DNA of 64,000 nucleotides from Nonomuraea roseoviolacea subsp. carminata (GTDB lineage Bacteria > Actinomycetota > Actinomycetes > Streptosporangiales > Streptosporangiaceae): assembly GCF_024172185.1 (NCBI RefSeq), contig NZ_JAMZEC010000001.1:2976001-3040000 (forward strand), written 5' to 3'. Numbering within the stretch: the stretch's first letter is position 1; each line of letters starts with the position of its first letter. Position numbers and translations under genes: made by a program. Positions 1 through 9,102 of this stretch are shown one piece after another. The notes below the pieces were generated by a model. The model was given only the letters and a program-made list of their open reading frames with translations. It was not told where the DNA came from and ran no database searches.

Positions 1-50
1 TCCCCCAGCCCGGACGCTACTCCCTCGGCCACACCGGCGTGTTCCGATGA
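1..50 (+). CDS. possible 3' end of an upstream gene (partial)
   Basis: One + strand frame reads Y-S-L-G-H-T-G-V-F-R and stops with TGA at 48-50. Almost every third position is G or C, as in coding DNA here, and the stop lies inside a hairpin that would suit a terminator. Only about 15 codons are visible, so no family can be named and the gene may not be real. Confidence 0.3.
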   Translation, partial: PQPGRYSLGHTGVFR

Positions 51-59
51 CCGGTGTGG
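29..59. terminator. hairpin, possible terminator of the upstream gene
   Basis: CCACACCGG (29-37) is perfectly complementary to CCGGTGTGG (51-59) around a 13-nt loop. It overlaps the stop codon of the possible gene tail at 1-50. No T-run follows, which is common for terminators in high-GC actinobacteria. Confidence 0.45.
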
Positions 60-393
60 GCGGCGACGCACAGAAAGCCAGGACACCCGGAATTGAGTGA
101 CCTCGAGCCAGGAAAGGTGCATATGCGTCGTTCGTCTCCGCGCGGCGCGACGAGGTGCACGCCCGCGAGGAAGTGGTGGATCTCGTCCGTGGGGGAACTC
201 CACGCCGGCAGGTCGGTGGAACGCTCCGGTTCGGGACTGTGAGTTACCGAAGGCTCGCTGCTGACATTCGTCCACCGACAGACCCGCTCACGGCCCTCGG
301 GTACCTCTCGTGTCAATCATCGGCCACACAGACACGGACGAGGTCTCACCGACCGTAACGTGGTGGCTGCTCCCAGGTGGGGCAGGAGGGGAG
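60..393. other. gene-free stretch upstream of the STAND-WD40 gene
   Basis: About 330 bases without a convincing gene. Short frames on both strands lack consistent G/C third positions and recognisable motifs. The stretch presumably holds the promoter of the gene starting at 394; I cannot point to clear -35/-10 boxes. Confidence 0.5.
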
Positions 394-3300
394 ATGACGG
401 GCGTGGTCGAAGGTGAGCCGGACCTGCCGGACCCCGGGCGGATCCGTACTCGGCACGACTTCGCGCGGGAGCTGACGCTGCTGCGCGAACGGTCGGGGAT
501 GACCGTCCGGCAGGTGGCGGTCAAGATCGGCGTCGGCGGCGCGCACAGCACGATCGGCGACTGGTTCGCCGGGCGCGGGCTGCCGTCCACGGCCCTGCGC
601 GACCTGCTGGTACGGCTCCTCAACGCGTGCGGCGCGGACGATCCCGACACAGTCGAACAGTGGTTACGCGCCTGGCTGCGGGTCCGGCGGGCACCTGGTC
701 GCCGTCCGGTGGGGGCCGAGCCGTACAAGGGGCTGGCGAGCTTCGGGCCCGAGGACGCCGCCTGGTTCTTCGGGCGTGAGACGCTGACGAGCCTGCTGCT
801 CGATCGGATCGACGGGCTGAGGGCGGCGGGCGGCGGGGTGCAGGTGGTCGTGGGGGCGTCCGGGGCGGGCAAGTCGTCCCTGCTGCGGGCCGGTCTGATC
901 CCCGCCCTCTCGGCCGGACGGGTGCCGGGGGTGGCGCTGTGGCAGGAGCCGCTGCTCACCCCGGGCGCCCATCCGATGGGCGAGCTGGCCGCCCGGCTGA
1001 CACCCGCCCGGCCGTCCGGCGCCGACGCGGCGAGTCTGGCCGCGGCTATGCGTCCTGCCCCGGACGATCCGACGCCCGTGCTGGTCGTCGACCAGTTCGA
1101 GGAGGTCTTCAGCGCGTGCGCCGACGAGGGCGAGCGGCAGGCGTTCATCGGCGCCCTGTGCTCGGCGGCCGACGCCGGCGCGCTGATCGTGGTGGGCCTG
1201 CGAGCCGACTTCTACGGCCGTATGCTCCGCCATCCGCGCCTGGTCGAGGCGGTGCAGGCGGGCCAGGTCGCGGTCGGCCCGATGAGCGAGGCCGAGCTGC
1301 GCGCGGCGATCGTCGAGCCCGCCCGCAAGGCGAAGCTGGAGTTGGAGGAGGGCCTGGTCGAGCTGCTGCTGCGCGACGTGGCGCCGCCCGGCGGGCAACG
1401 GGGCACCGCTCACGAGGCAGGGGTGTTGCCGCTGCTGTCACACGCCCTGTACGCCACCTGGTCCCGTGCCCAGGGCAGACGCCTGACGATCGGCGACTAC
1501 CGCGAGGTCGGCGGGATCGACGGCGCCGTGGCGGCCAGCGCGGGCAAGGTCTACGACGAGCTCGGTCCGCGTGAGCGGGAACAGGCCCGCCGGCTGTTCC
1601 TCAGCCTGGTCCACGTAGCCTCCGACACCGCTGACACGCGCCGCCGGATGCCCACCGCCGAACTGCTCGCCGAGGGCGGGGACGGCGGGGACGACGGCGG
1701 GGACGACGGCGGGGACGAGGGCCGCGAGGACGTGCTCGACCGGTTCGTCGCGGCGCGGCTGATCACGGCCGACGTGGACACCGTGGAGATCAGCCACGAG
1801 GCGCTGCTGACCGCCTGGCCGCGGCTGCGCGCCTGGCTGGACGCGGACCGGGCGGGCCTGGTCGTGGGGCGGCGGCTGGCCGAGGCGGCCGCCACCTGGC
1901 ACCGCGAGCACCGCGACCCGGCCGCGCTGTACCGGGGCGCCCGCCTGGCCGCCGCGCGGGAATGGATGGCCGGCACGACCACCGACGCCCATCTGAGCCC
2001 GTTGACCCGCGAGTTCCTCCACGCGTCCGTCGCGCGCGAGCTGGAGGAGCAGCGGGCCGCGCGCCGCGGCACCCGGCGGCTGCGCCGGCTGGTCGCCGGC
2101 CTGATCGTGCTGTTCGTCATCACGGCCGCGGCGGGCGCGGTCGCCGTCAGGAGCCAGCGCGAGACCCAGGAGCAACGCGACATGGCCCTCGCGGGCAACG
2201 CCGCCAAGGATGCCGCCGCCCTGCGCGCCGTCAACCCCGCGCTGGCGGCGCAGCTCAACCTGGCCGCCTACCGTCTCTCCCCTACGGCGGAAGCCCGCGG
2301 CGGCCTGCTCAGCGCCTTCGCCTCCCCTTACGCGACCCTGCTGACCGGGCAGGCCCTCGCCGTGTACGCCGCCGAGTTCAGCCCGGACGCGAGGCTCCTG
2401 GTCACCGCCGCGCTCGACGGCGTCGTCCGGCTGTACGACGTCGCCGACCGGCACCGGCCCGCAGCCGTCGCGACGCTGACCGGACACACGGGAGGCGTCA
2501 CGGCGGCCGTGTTCGGCCCCGGCGGGCGCATGCTGGCCACCGCGAGCAGCGACCGCACCGTACGGCTGTGGGACCTGGCCGACCCGCGCCGCCCGCGCGC
2601 CGCCGCCGTCCTCACCGGTCACACCTCGGACGTCCGGCACGTCTCCTTCAGCCCCGACGGGCGCACGCTGGCCAGCGCGAGCTACGACGCGACCGTACGG
2701 CTCTGGGACGTGACCGACCCCTCCCACCCCGCCGTCCTGAGCGTCCTGACCGGCCGCCGCGACGCCGCGGGGCTGGTCGTGTTCTCGCCCGACGGCCGCA
2801 CCCTCGTCACCCACGGTCCCGGGCACTCCCTGCGTCTGTGGGACGTGACCGACCGGCGTCGCCCCCACGCACTGGCGCGCCTCGCCGGGCACACCGACCG
2901 GGTGCTGTCGGCGGCGTTCGATCCGAGCGGGCGCCTGCTCGCCACCGGCGGCTTCGACGCCGGCGTGCGACTCTGGGACGTCTCCGACCCCCGCCACCCC
3001 GGCCGGCCGGTGATCCTGGCCGGGCATCGCAACGGCGTCGTCTCCCTGGCCTTCAGCGCCGATGCCCGCCTGCTGGCCAGCGGCAGCTACGACACCACGG
3101 TACGGCTGTGGGACGTCGCCGACCCAGGCGCCCCGGCCTCCCCGGTCACCCTCGAAGGGCATGCCGGCACCGTCTACACCGTGTCGTTCAGCCGCGACGG
3201 TCGCACGCTCGTCAGCGGCGGCCAGGACAACACGGTCCGCCTGTGGGACCTGCCGGGCCACGTGATCGGCGGCCACGACGGCGGCGTGAACGCGGTGGCG

Positions 3301-4311
3301 TTCGCCCCCGCAGGACGCCTCCTCGGCGTCGGCGGGCATCCCACAGCGGAGCTGTGGGACGTGGCCGACCTCGCTCACCCGGTCCGGCTGGCCACGCTGC
3401 GCGGCCACACCGACATCGTGAGCTGGCTGGCGTTCCGGCCGGACGGCCGCGTGCTGGCCACCGCGAGCCTCGACTCCACCGTCCGGCTGTGGGACATCTC
3501 CGTCCCCGCCGGTCCCTTCCTGCTGGCCACGCTGCGCGGCCACACGTCCAACGTCTTCTCGGCGATGTTCAGTCCCGACGGCCGCACGCTCGCCACGGCG
3601 GGGGACGACTCCACCGCCCGCCTGTGGGACGTGACCGACCCGCGCCGCCCCCGCCAGGTCGCCTCGATCACCGGTCACGCCGCGCCGGTCATCTCGGCGG
3701 TCTTCGGCCCCTCGGGGCGCGTCCTCGCCACGGCCAGCGCCGACCACACCGCCCGGCTGTGGGACGTGACCGACCCGAGCCGGCCCACGCCGCTGTCCGT
3801 CCTCACCGGCCACACCAGCAACGTCTTCAGGGCGCTGTTCAGCCCCGACGGCCGAACGCTCGCCACCGCCGGCGCCGACCACACCGCCCGCCTGTGGGAC
3901 GTGACTGCTCCGGACCACCCCGTCCCGCTCGCCGTGCTCGCCGGGCACACCAGCAACATCAACGGGCTGGCCTTCACCCGCGACGGCCACACCCTGGCCA
4001 CGGCTGGAGCCGACCGCGTCCTGCGGATCTGGGACGTGACCGAGCCACGCGCCCCGGGCCCGCCGGTCACCCTGAGCGGGCACACCGACGTGCTCAACGC
4101 CGTGGCCGCGGCCCCTGACGGGCGCACGTTCGTCACCGGCGCCGACGACTCCACGGTACGGATCTGGGACCTCGATCCCGGCCGCGTCGCCGCCCAGGTG
4201 TGCGCGCTCGCCCACCCGCGCATCACGTCCGCCGAATGGGCGCGCTACCTGCCGGGACCGGCGTTCCGGCCGCCCTGCCCGGATCCCGGGCGTTCGACGG
4301 TCACCCGCTGA
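394..4311 (+). CDS. HTH - STAND P-loop ATPase - WD40 repeat protein (1305 aa)
   Basis: The N-terminus (about residues 15-80) resembles a lambda-repressor-type HTH. A STAND-class NTPase domain follows, with Walker A GASGAGKSS at 154-162 and Walker B VLVVDQFEE at 229-237. A short acidic Gly/Asp repeat lies near residue 430, a single hydrophobic segment near 567-587, and then WD40 repeats run from about 648 to 1260. I count 14 blades, most ending in RLWDV or RLWDL, enough for two seven-bladed propellers. The ATG at 394 is chosen because GGAGGGG sits just upstream; the frame is open from 310. STAND-WD40 proteins act as ligand-gated signalling hubs, and in bacteria some are defence sensors. No enzymatic effector domain is visible, so output might pass through the HTH or a partner. 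Confidence 0.9.
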   Translation: MTGVVEGEPDLPDPGRIRTRHDFARELTLLRERSGMTVRQVAVKIGVGGAHSTIGDWFAGRGLPSTALRDLLVRLLNACGADDPDTVEQWLRAWLRVRRAPGRRPVGAEPYKGLASFGPEDAAWFFGRETLTSLLLDRIDGLRAAGGGVQVVVGASGAGKSSLLRAGLIPALSAGRVPGVALWQEPLLTPGAHPMGELAARLTPARPSGADAASLAAAMRPAPDDPTPVLVVDQFEEVFSACADEGERQAFIGALCSAADAGALIVVGLRADFYGRMLRHPRLVEAVQAGQVAVGPMSEAELRAAIVEPARKAKLELEEGLVELLLRDVAPPGGQRGTAHEAGVLPLLSHALYATWSRAQGRRLTIGDYREVGGIDGAVAASAGKVYDELGPREREQARRLFLSLVHVASDTADTRRRMPTAELLAEGGDGGDDGGDDGGDEGREDVLDRFVAARLITADVDTVEISHEALLTAWPRLRAWLDADRAGLVVGRRLAEAAATWHREHRDPAALYRGARLAAAREWMAGTTTDAHLSPLTREFLHASVARELEEQRAARRGTRRLRRLVAGLIVLFVITAAAGAVAVRSQRETQEQRDMALAGNAAKDAAALRAVNPALAAQLNLAAYRLSPTAEARGGLLSAFASPYATLLTGQALAVYAAEFSPDARLLVTAALDGVVRLYDVADRHRPAAVATLTGHTGGVTAAVFGPGGRMLATASSDRTVRLWDLADPRRPRAAAVLTGHTSDVRHVSFSPDGRTLASASYDATVRLWDVTDPSHPAVLSVLTGRRDAAGLVVFSPDGRTLVTHGPGHSLRLWDVTDRRRPHALARLAGHTDRVLSAAFDPSGRLLATGGFDAGVRLWDVSDPRHPGRPVILAGHRNGVVSLAFSADARLLASGSYDTTVRLWDVADPGAPASPVTLEGHAGTVYTVSFSRDGRTLVSGGQDNTVRLWDLPGHVIGGHDGGVNAVAFAPAGRLLGVGGHPTAELWDVADLAHPVRLATLRGHTDIVSWLAFRPDGRVLATASLDSTVRLWDISVPAGPFLLATLRGHTSNVFSAMFSPDGRTLATAGDDSTARLWDVTDPRRPRQVASITGHAAPVISAVFGPSGRVLATASADHTARLWDVTDPSRPTPLSVLTGHTSNVFRALFSPDGRTLATAGADHTARLWDVTAPDHPVPLAVLAGHTSNINGLAFTRDGHTLATAGADRVLRIWDVTEPRAPGPPVTLSGHTDVLNAVAAAPDGRTFVTGADDSTVRIWDLDPGRVAAQVCALAHPRITSAEWARYLPGPAFRPPCPDPGRSTVTR

Positions 4312-4360
4312 CAAGGCGGCAAGTGACGGGTCATGCCTCGACTCGCCACACGGTGATCTC

Positions 4361-4390
4361 GACGCTCGGCCGGTTGCCCGGCCGAGCGTC
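4361..4390. terminator. bidirectional hairpin terminator
   Basis: A perfect 13-bp stem, GACGCTCGGCCGG (4361-4373) against its complement (4378-4390), closes a TTGC tetraloop. It lies between the ends of two convergent genes (4311 and 4435) and can serve both. Confidence 0.8.
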
Positions 4391-4434
4391 TCGCCGTCCT
4401 CGTCACGTCGCCCCCGGGCGGGGCCGCGCCCTGC

Positions 4435-5790
4435 CTACGAGATCTGGCGCGCGAACTGGGTCAACGCCCCCCGATCGTGCACGCCCAGGCTGTAGAGCAC
4501 CCGCGAGCCAGGCGCGAGGAGCGGGCCGGCGTGGTTCATCACGCCCGTCGGGCCGATCTCCCTGCACATGGCGGGCAGTCCCTCTCCCGCGCACCCCGCG
4601 TAGGTGAGGTCGCCGTTGGAGGAACGGCGCAGGTGGGTGGCCGCGCCCCACGCGAACGCCGGCCCCTGCGTGCTGCCGTAGACGCTCCCGCCGTCGGCGG
4701 AGACGGCCACGTCCACGTACGCCCCCCTGGGCCCGTCGGCCCGGCACCCTGCCGCCACGCCGATGCACCCCGCGTAGGCGAGGTCCCCGCTGCTCGTGAG
4801 GCGACGCAGGTGGCTGACGCCGCCCGGACCGGAGACGTACAGGCTGTCGCCGGCCGCCGTGACGGCGCCCCTGGTGATGCCGCCCAGGCCGCTGGTGGCG
4901 GGTACGTTGCAGCCGCTCGTGCCCGTCTGGGAGACGCAGCCCGCCTCCGTCAGCGAACCGGTGGCCAGGTCCCGGCGGAAATGCGTCACCGAGCCGGGGC
5001 TCCTGGCCACGACGTAGAGGCTGCGCCCGTCGCCGCTCAGCACGGCGTCGCCCGAGGCGGTCATGACGCCGGTACGGCTGATCGCGGTACAGCCGGGCAT
5101 CGCCTCGCCGATGCAGCCACGGAAGGTCAGGCGGCCGGTGGGGTCGTCACGGTGCAGGTGGTAGACCGCGCCCTTGCCGGATCCGGCCGCGTACAGGTAC
5201 AGGTCGCGGCCGTCGGCGGTCGCGGTCAGCGCGTGGTCGGCGGTGGACCAGGGGGTGAGTCCGGGCAGGACGTCGACGTCGCCGCAGTTGAAGTCCCAGG
5301 CGCAGAAGTCGGTGTCGAGGTCGCCGTTGGTCTTCGTCTTGAACCCGACCACGGCCGCGGGGGTGGAGACGTACACGTGGATGCCGACGGCCACCACCGA
5401 ACTGGCTCCGTACAGGCGGTCGGGGAGCGTCACGCCGCCCACCTTCGTCGGCCGGCAGCCCGTGACGCCGCCCATGCAGTCGACGTAGGTCAGCGTGTCG
5501 TCCGCGGCCCGGCGGAAGGAGGAGATCGCCGGCATGGCCGTGCCGCTCCCCCCGTCGCCACCGGCCACGACGTAGACGGTGTCGCCGGTGGGGCGCATCG
5601 TCGCCGCCGACGCCCAGTCGAGCGGGTTGACCGGGCCGATGTTTACGGTTCCGGGCACGTTGTAGGAGATGGTCCGGACAAAGCCGATATCGCCCACCGC
5701 GGCCCGCGCGCCGGTGGGAAGCGCCAGAACCAGTGCCAGTGCCGCGGCGACTCCCGCGACCCAACGTGATGTACGGCTGACTGCCAGCAC
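4435..5790 (-). CDS. secreted lactonase-like beta-propeller protein (451 aa)
   Basis: A Sec-type signal peptide is obvious: Arg near the N-terminus, a Val/Ala/Leu core, then Ala-Arg-Ala about residue 30. The GTG start is preceded by AAAGGAG. The mature protein is a string of about 50-60-residue units containing strands such as SLYVVARSPGSVTHFRRD followed by G-x-L-x-x-A/D-G-C and a second Cys, so each unit seems to carry a cysteine pair that could form a disulfide. This arrangement resembles lactonase/6-phosphogluconolactonase-like propellers in the cell exterior. I see no catalytic signature, so activity is unassigned. It converges on the STAND gene and is divergent from the dipeptidase operon. 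Confidence 0.75.
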   Translation of the reverse strand: MLAVSRTSRWVAGVAAALALVLALPTGARAAVGDIGFVRTISYNVPGTVNIGPVNPLDWASAATMRPTGDTVYVVAGGDGGSGTAMPAISSFRRAADDTLTYVDCMGGVTGCRPTKVGGVTLPDRLYGASSVVAVGIHVYVSTPAAVVGFKTKTNGDLDTDFCAWDFNCGDVDVLPGLTPWSTADHALTATADGRDLYLYAAGSGKGAVYHLHRDDPTGRLTFRGCIGEAMPGCTAISRTGVMTASGDAVLSGDGRSLYVVARSPGSVTHFRRDLATGSLTEAGCVSQTGTSGCNVPATSGLGGITRGAVTAAGDSLYVSGPGGVSHLRRLTSSGDLAYAGCIGVAAGCRADGPRGAYVDVAVSADGGSVYGSTQGPAFAWGAATHLRRSSNGDLTYAGCAGEGLPAMCREIGPTGVMNHAGPLLAPGSRVLYSLGVHDRGALTQFARQIS

Positions 5791-6040
5791 GTGTGCTCCT
5801 TTCGTCAGACCGACGATCAGCGAGGCACTGGCCGACAGGGAACGCCTCCGGAGTTATCCGGACAAGACCGTACAGGGGAGCGCGCACGCGGGGATGGCCC
5901 CGATACCAGCCAGGGAGTCCGGCCGCACCGCGCTTGGGCGATCGGACGAACGGCGCGCCGCTCTTCGGACCGCAGGACGAACCCCGCGCCCGCCCGCCTG
6001 TCATACGGTCGCGGTGACCACGGATCGGAGAGGTGTCAAC
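5791..6040. promoter_or_regulatory. divergent intergenic promoter region
   Basis: These 250 bases separate the divergent secreted-propeller gene and the M19 dipeptidase operon, so both promoters should lie here. No clear consensus boxes or operator palindromes were found. Confidence 0.4.
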
Positions 6041-7078
6041 GTGTCCGTCGAGCTCCATCGACGCGCTGTCGTCGCGGATGCCCACAACGACCTGCTGATG
6101 GCGGTCGTCGAACGCCCGCCGTCGCGCTGGGCCGCGTTCTTCGCCGAGCGGTGGCTGCCGCAGCTCCGCGACGGCGGGGTGGACCTCCAGGTGCTGCCCG
6201 TCTTCGTCGACGACCGCCTGCGCCCGGAGGGCGCGCTCCGCCAGACGCTGCGCATGATCGAGTGCGCGCACGTCGTGGCGGAGGGCAACGCCGGGGCGGT
6301 ACGGCTCTGCGTGGACGGCGCGCAGATCGACCGGGCCCTCGCTGAGGACCGGATCGCCCTGGTGCTGGCGCTGGAGAGCATGCCCGGCCTGGACGCCTCC
6401 GTCGAGCTGCTGCCCACCCTGTACCGGCTGGGCGTGCGCATCGGCTCGATCGCCCACTGGGGCCGCACGCCCCTGGCCGACGGCAGCGGCGAGGACGCCA
6501 CCGGCGGGCGGCTCACCCGGGCGGGCGTGGCGGTGGTGCGGGAGATGGAACGGCTCGGCATGCTGTTCGACGTCTCCCACCTGGGCGTACGGGGAGTGGA
6601 GCACGTCCTGGAGCTGGCCACCCGCCCCGTGCTGGCCACCCACTCCTCGGCGCGGGCGCTGCGCGACCACCACCGCAACCTCACCGACGACCAGCTCCGA
6701 GCCATCGCCGCGACCGGCGGCGTGGTGTGCGTCAACTTCTTCCCGCCGTTCCTGGCGGCGGACCCGGCCGGGTACACGGTGGACCGGCTGGCGGACCACC
6801 TCGCGCACGTCGCCGATGTCGCCGGGATCGAGCATGTGGGGCTGGGGCCGGACTTCGTCCACGAGGTGCTGCACGACGTCACGCCCCCGTGCTGCGAGGA
6901 CCTCGGCTACGGCGACATCGACCCCTTGGCAGCCCTGCCCGGACTCACCGGCCCCCGCGGCCTGCCCCTCGTCACCGAGGCACTGCTCGCGCGCGGCTTC
7001 GGCGCGGACGACGTCGTGCGCGTGCTGGGCGGCAACGTGCTGCGGCTGCTGCGCGCCGAGCTGGGACGGCCCCGATGA
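6041..7078 (+). CDS. membrane-dipeptidase family (M19) metallopeptidase
   Basis: About 345 aa, typical of the renal/membrane dipeptidase family. The metal-binding pattern is intact: H-x-D near the N-terminus (AHND, H15 and D17), a Glu in LALESMPG, His in FDVSHLG, His in LATHSSA, and Asp in GLGPDF. Family members hydrolyse dipeptides and often accept a D-residue at the second position. The GTG at 6041 is preferred because GGAGAGG lies 7 nt upstream; an in-frame GTG at 6014 is possible. No signal peptide is seen, so it probably acts in the cytoplasm. It is the first gene of a + strand operon whose next gene starts inside its stop (ATGA). The context supports hydrolysis of imported D-amino-acid dipeptides. 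Confidence 0.88.
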   Translation: MSVELHRRAVVADAHNDLLMAVVERPPSRWAAFFAERWLPQLRDGGVDLQVLPVFVDDRLRPEGALRQTLRMIECAHVVAEGNAGAVRLCVDGAQIDRALAEDRIALVLALESMPGLDASVELLPTLYRLGVRIGSIAHWGRTPLADGSGEDATGGRLTRAGVAVVREMERLGMLFDVSHLGVRGVEHVLELATRPVLATHSSARALRDHHRNLTDDQLRAIAATGGVVCVNFFPPFLAADPAGYTVDRLADHLAHVADVAGIEHVGLGPDFVHEVLHDVTPPCCEDLGYGDIDPLAALPGLTGPRGLPLVTEALLARGFGADDVVRVLGGNVLRLLRAELGRPR

Positions 7079-8244
7079 ACACGGGCCCGGCTGACACGGA
7101 CGCGGCGAACACGGCCCCGAGGAACACGGACCGGATCAGCGTGGACGCCATGCTGGACGACCTCGGCGAGTTGGTCTGCTGCGAGTCGTTCCCGGCCGAC
7201 CACGAGGCAGTGGCCCGCAGCGCGAAGGCGGTCGCCGATCAGGGCCGCAGGCTGCTCGGCACCGCTCCCGAGACGCTCGTGCTGGACGGGGTCACCCACC
7301 TTCGGTGGACGTTCGGCACCCCTCGGGTGCTGCTGCTCGGCCACCACGACACGGTATGGCCCGTCGGCACGCTGCGGACCCGCCCCTGGTCGGTGGCCGG
7401 TGGGATCGCCCGCGGGCCGGGGGTGTTCGACATGAAGGCGGGCCTGGTCCAGTTGTTCCACGCGCTGGCCGCGCTGCCGTCGCCCGACGGCGTGTGCGTG
7501 CTGGTCACCGGGGACGAGGAGGTCGGCTCGACGTCCTCGCGCGCGCTGGTGGAGGAGTCGGCGCGCGGCCTCGCGGCCACGTTCGTGCTGGAGGCGAGCG
7601 CCGACGGCGGCGCGCTCAAGACGGCGCGCAAGGGCGCCTCGCTGTACGAGCTGGTGGTACGCGGGCGGGCCGCGCACGCGGGCCTCGACCCGGACAAGGG
7701 CGTGAACGCCGTCGTGGAGCTCGCCCGCCAGATCCCCGAGATCGCCGCTGTCGCCGGCCGGGTGGACTCCGAGACGGGGCAGCCGGGGACCACCGTGACG
7801 CCGACGACGGTGACGGCCGGGACCACGGTCAACACGGTGCCGGCGCTGGCCAGGCTGTGGGTGGACGTCCGGGTGCCGACGCCCGCCGCGCAGCGGCGGG
7901 TGGACGAGCTGATGCGGGCTTTGTCCCCCCGGCTCACCGGGAGCGCGCTGGAGGTGCTGGGCGGTCCGAACCGCCCGCCCCTGGAGCCCGACTCGTCCGC
8001 CGGGCTGTTCACGCTGGCCCGGCAGGTCGCCGCCGGGCTCGGTCTGACACCGCCGTCCGGCGCCGCCGTGGGCGGCGCCTCCGACGGCAACTTCACCGCC
8101 GGCGTGGGCTGTCCCACGCTGGACGGGCTCGGCGCGGTGGGCGGCGGCGCCCACGCCGACGACGAGCACGTGGTCGTGGCCGAGCTGCCGCGCCGGGCCG
8201 AGCTGCTGGCGGGCCTGGTCGCGGCCGTGCTCGCCCGGGGATGA
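7075..8244 (+). CDS. M20 family metallopeptidase / N-acyl-amino-acid amidohydrolase
   Basis: 389 aa with a full M20 binuclear zinc set: H-x-D in GHHDTVW (H90, D92), bridging Asp in GVFDMKAG (D119), GDEEVGS (E148 general base, E149), and a C-terminal His in GGGAHADDEH. The overall form resembles glutamate carboxypeptidase/desuccinylase-type M20 enzymes. The start overlaps the previous stop as ATGA, so translation is probably coupled. The first 20 residues are a low-complexity Asn/Thr/Asp stretch. Beside a GNAT and an N-acylamino-acid racemase-like enzyme, the most economical role is removal of the N-acyl (for example succinyl) group from N-acyl-L-amino acids; a plain peptidase role is the alternative. 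Confidence 0.87.
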   Translation: MNTGPADTDAANTAPRNTDRISVDAMLDDLGELVCCESFPADHEAVARSAKAVADQGRRLLGTAPETLVLDGVTHLRWTFGTPRVLLLGHHDTVWPVGTLRTRPWSVAGGIARGPGVFDMKAGLVQLFHALAALPSPDGVCVLVTGDEEVGSTSSRALVEESARGLAATFVLEASADGGALKTARKGASLYELVVRGRAAHAGLDPDKGVNAVVELARQIPEIAAVAGRVDSETGQPGTTVTPTTVTAGTTVNTVPALARLWVDVRVPTPAAQRRVDELMRALSPRLTGSALEVLGGPNRPPLEPDSSAGLFTLARQVAAGLGLTPPSGAAVGGASDGNFTAGVGCPTLDGLGAVGGGAHADDEHVVVAELPRRAELLAGLVAAVLARG

Positions 8245-9068
8245 GCGGGCCGGGGATGAACGGGGCGGGATTGAACGGGGCGGGGCGGGAGGACGGCGTG
8301 GTTGTGCGCGAGCTCCACTCCATCGAGGAGTTCGGCGCCGTCTTCCGGCTGTTCGACCGCATCTGGCGACCCCAGCCGGGCGGCGCGCCGATCACGGTCG
8401 AGATGATGCGGGCGCTGTCGCACGCTGGGAACTACGTGGCTGGGGCGTACCTGGGCGGGCGGCTGGTGGGCGCGTCGGTGGGCTTCCTCGCGGCCCCGGC
8501 GGGCCGGTCGCTGCACTCGCACATCACCGGCGCGGCGACGGGAGGCGGGATCGGCTTCGCGTTGAAGCTGCACCAGCGGGCCTGGGCACTCGACCGCGGT
8601 CTGGAGACGATCACCTGGACCTACGACCCGCTGGTGCGCCGCAACGCCCACTTCAACCTGGCCAAGCTGGGGGCGCGCCCGGAGGAGTACCTGCCGTGCT
8701 TCTACGGCAGCATGGACGACGCCATCAACGCCGGCGACGAGTCGGACCGGGTACTGGCCGTCTGGCGGCTGCGCGAGTCACACGTGCTCGCGGCCGCCCG
8801 GCGCGAGCCGGCGCCGGGGCGGGTGCCGCCCGGCGCGGTGCCGGGGCTGCGCGACGGCGGCGGCCGGCCCTTGCCGGGGCGGACCGACGCCCCCGCCGTA
8901 CTCGTGGCCGTGCCGGAGGACATCGAGACGATGCGCGCCGAGGACCCGCGGGCGGCGCGGGAGTGGCGGCTGGCCGTGCGCGACGTGCTCGGCGGCCTGC
9001 TGCGCGACGGCGCCCGGGTAACCGGCTTTTACGACAGGTCCTGCTACATCGTGGAGCGGCCCCGGTGA
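8241..9068 (+). CDS. GNAT acyltransferase of the type linked to NSAR genes
   Basis: 275 aa; ATGA overlap with the M20 gene. The core (VAGAYLGGRLVGASVGF, then LKLHQRAWALDRGLETITWTYDPL, then N-x-x-F-N-L-A-K-L-GA) matches the long GNAT-like family (COG3375-type, from memory) commonly encoded beside enolase-superfamily N-succinylamino-acid racemases. In the pathway worked out with the Geobacillus kaustophilus enzymes, this partner succinylates D-amino acids using succinyl-CoA. The first 18 residues are encoded by imperfect repeats of ATGAACGGGGCGG and may be dispensable; an internal start is possible. The acyl donor here is inferred, not shown. Confidence 0.8.
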   Translation: MSGPGMNGAGLNGAGREDGVVVRELHSIEEFGAVFRLFDRIWRPQPGGAPITVEMMRALSHAGNYVAGAYLGGRLVGASVGFLAAPAGRSLHSHITGAATGGGIGFALKLHQRAWALDRGLETITWTYDPLVRRNAHFNLAKLGARPEEYLPCFYGSMDDAINAGDESDRVLAVWRLRESHVLAAARREPAPGRVPPGAVPGLRDGGGRPLPGRTDAPAVLVAVPEDIETMRAEDPRAAREWRLAVRDVLGGLLRDGARVTGFYDRSCYIVERPR

Positions 9069-9102
9069 CCCCGGAGACCGCCGGAAGGAGACGCGGCCGA
9101 GC

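Noticed and set aside
1438..4314. 958-codon open frame opposite the STAND-WD40 gene
   Set aside because: It is a shadow of the WD40 repeats in GC-rich DNA; it has no recognisable domain, while the + strand shows intact P-loop and WD motifs.
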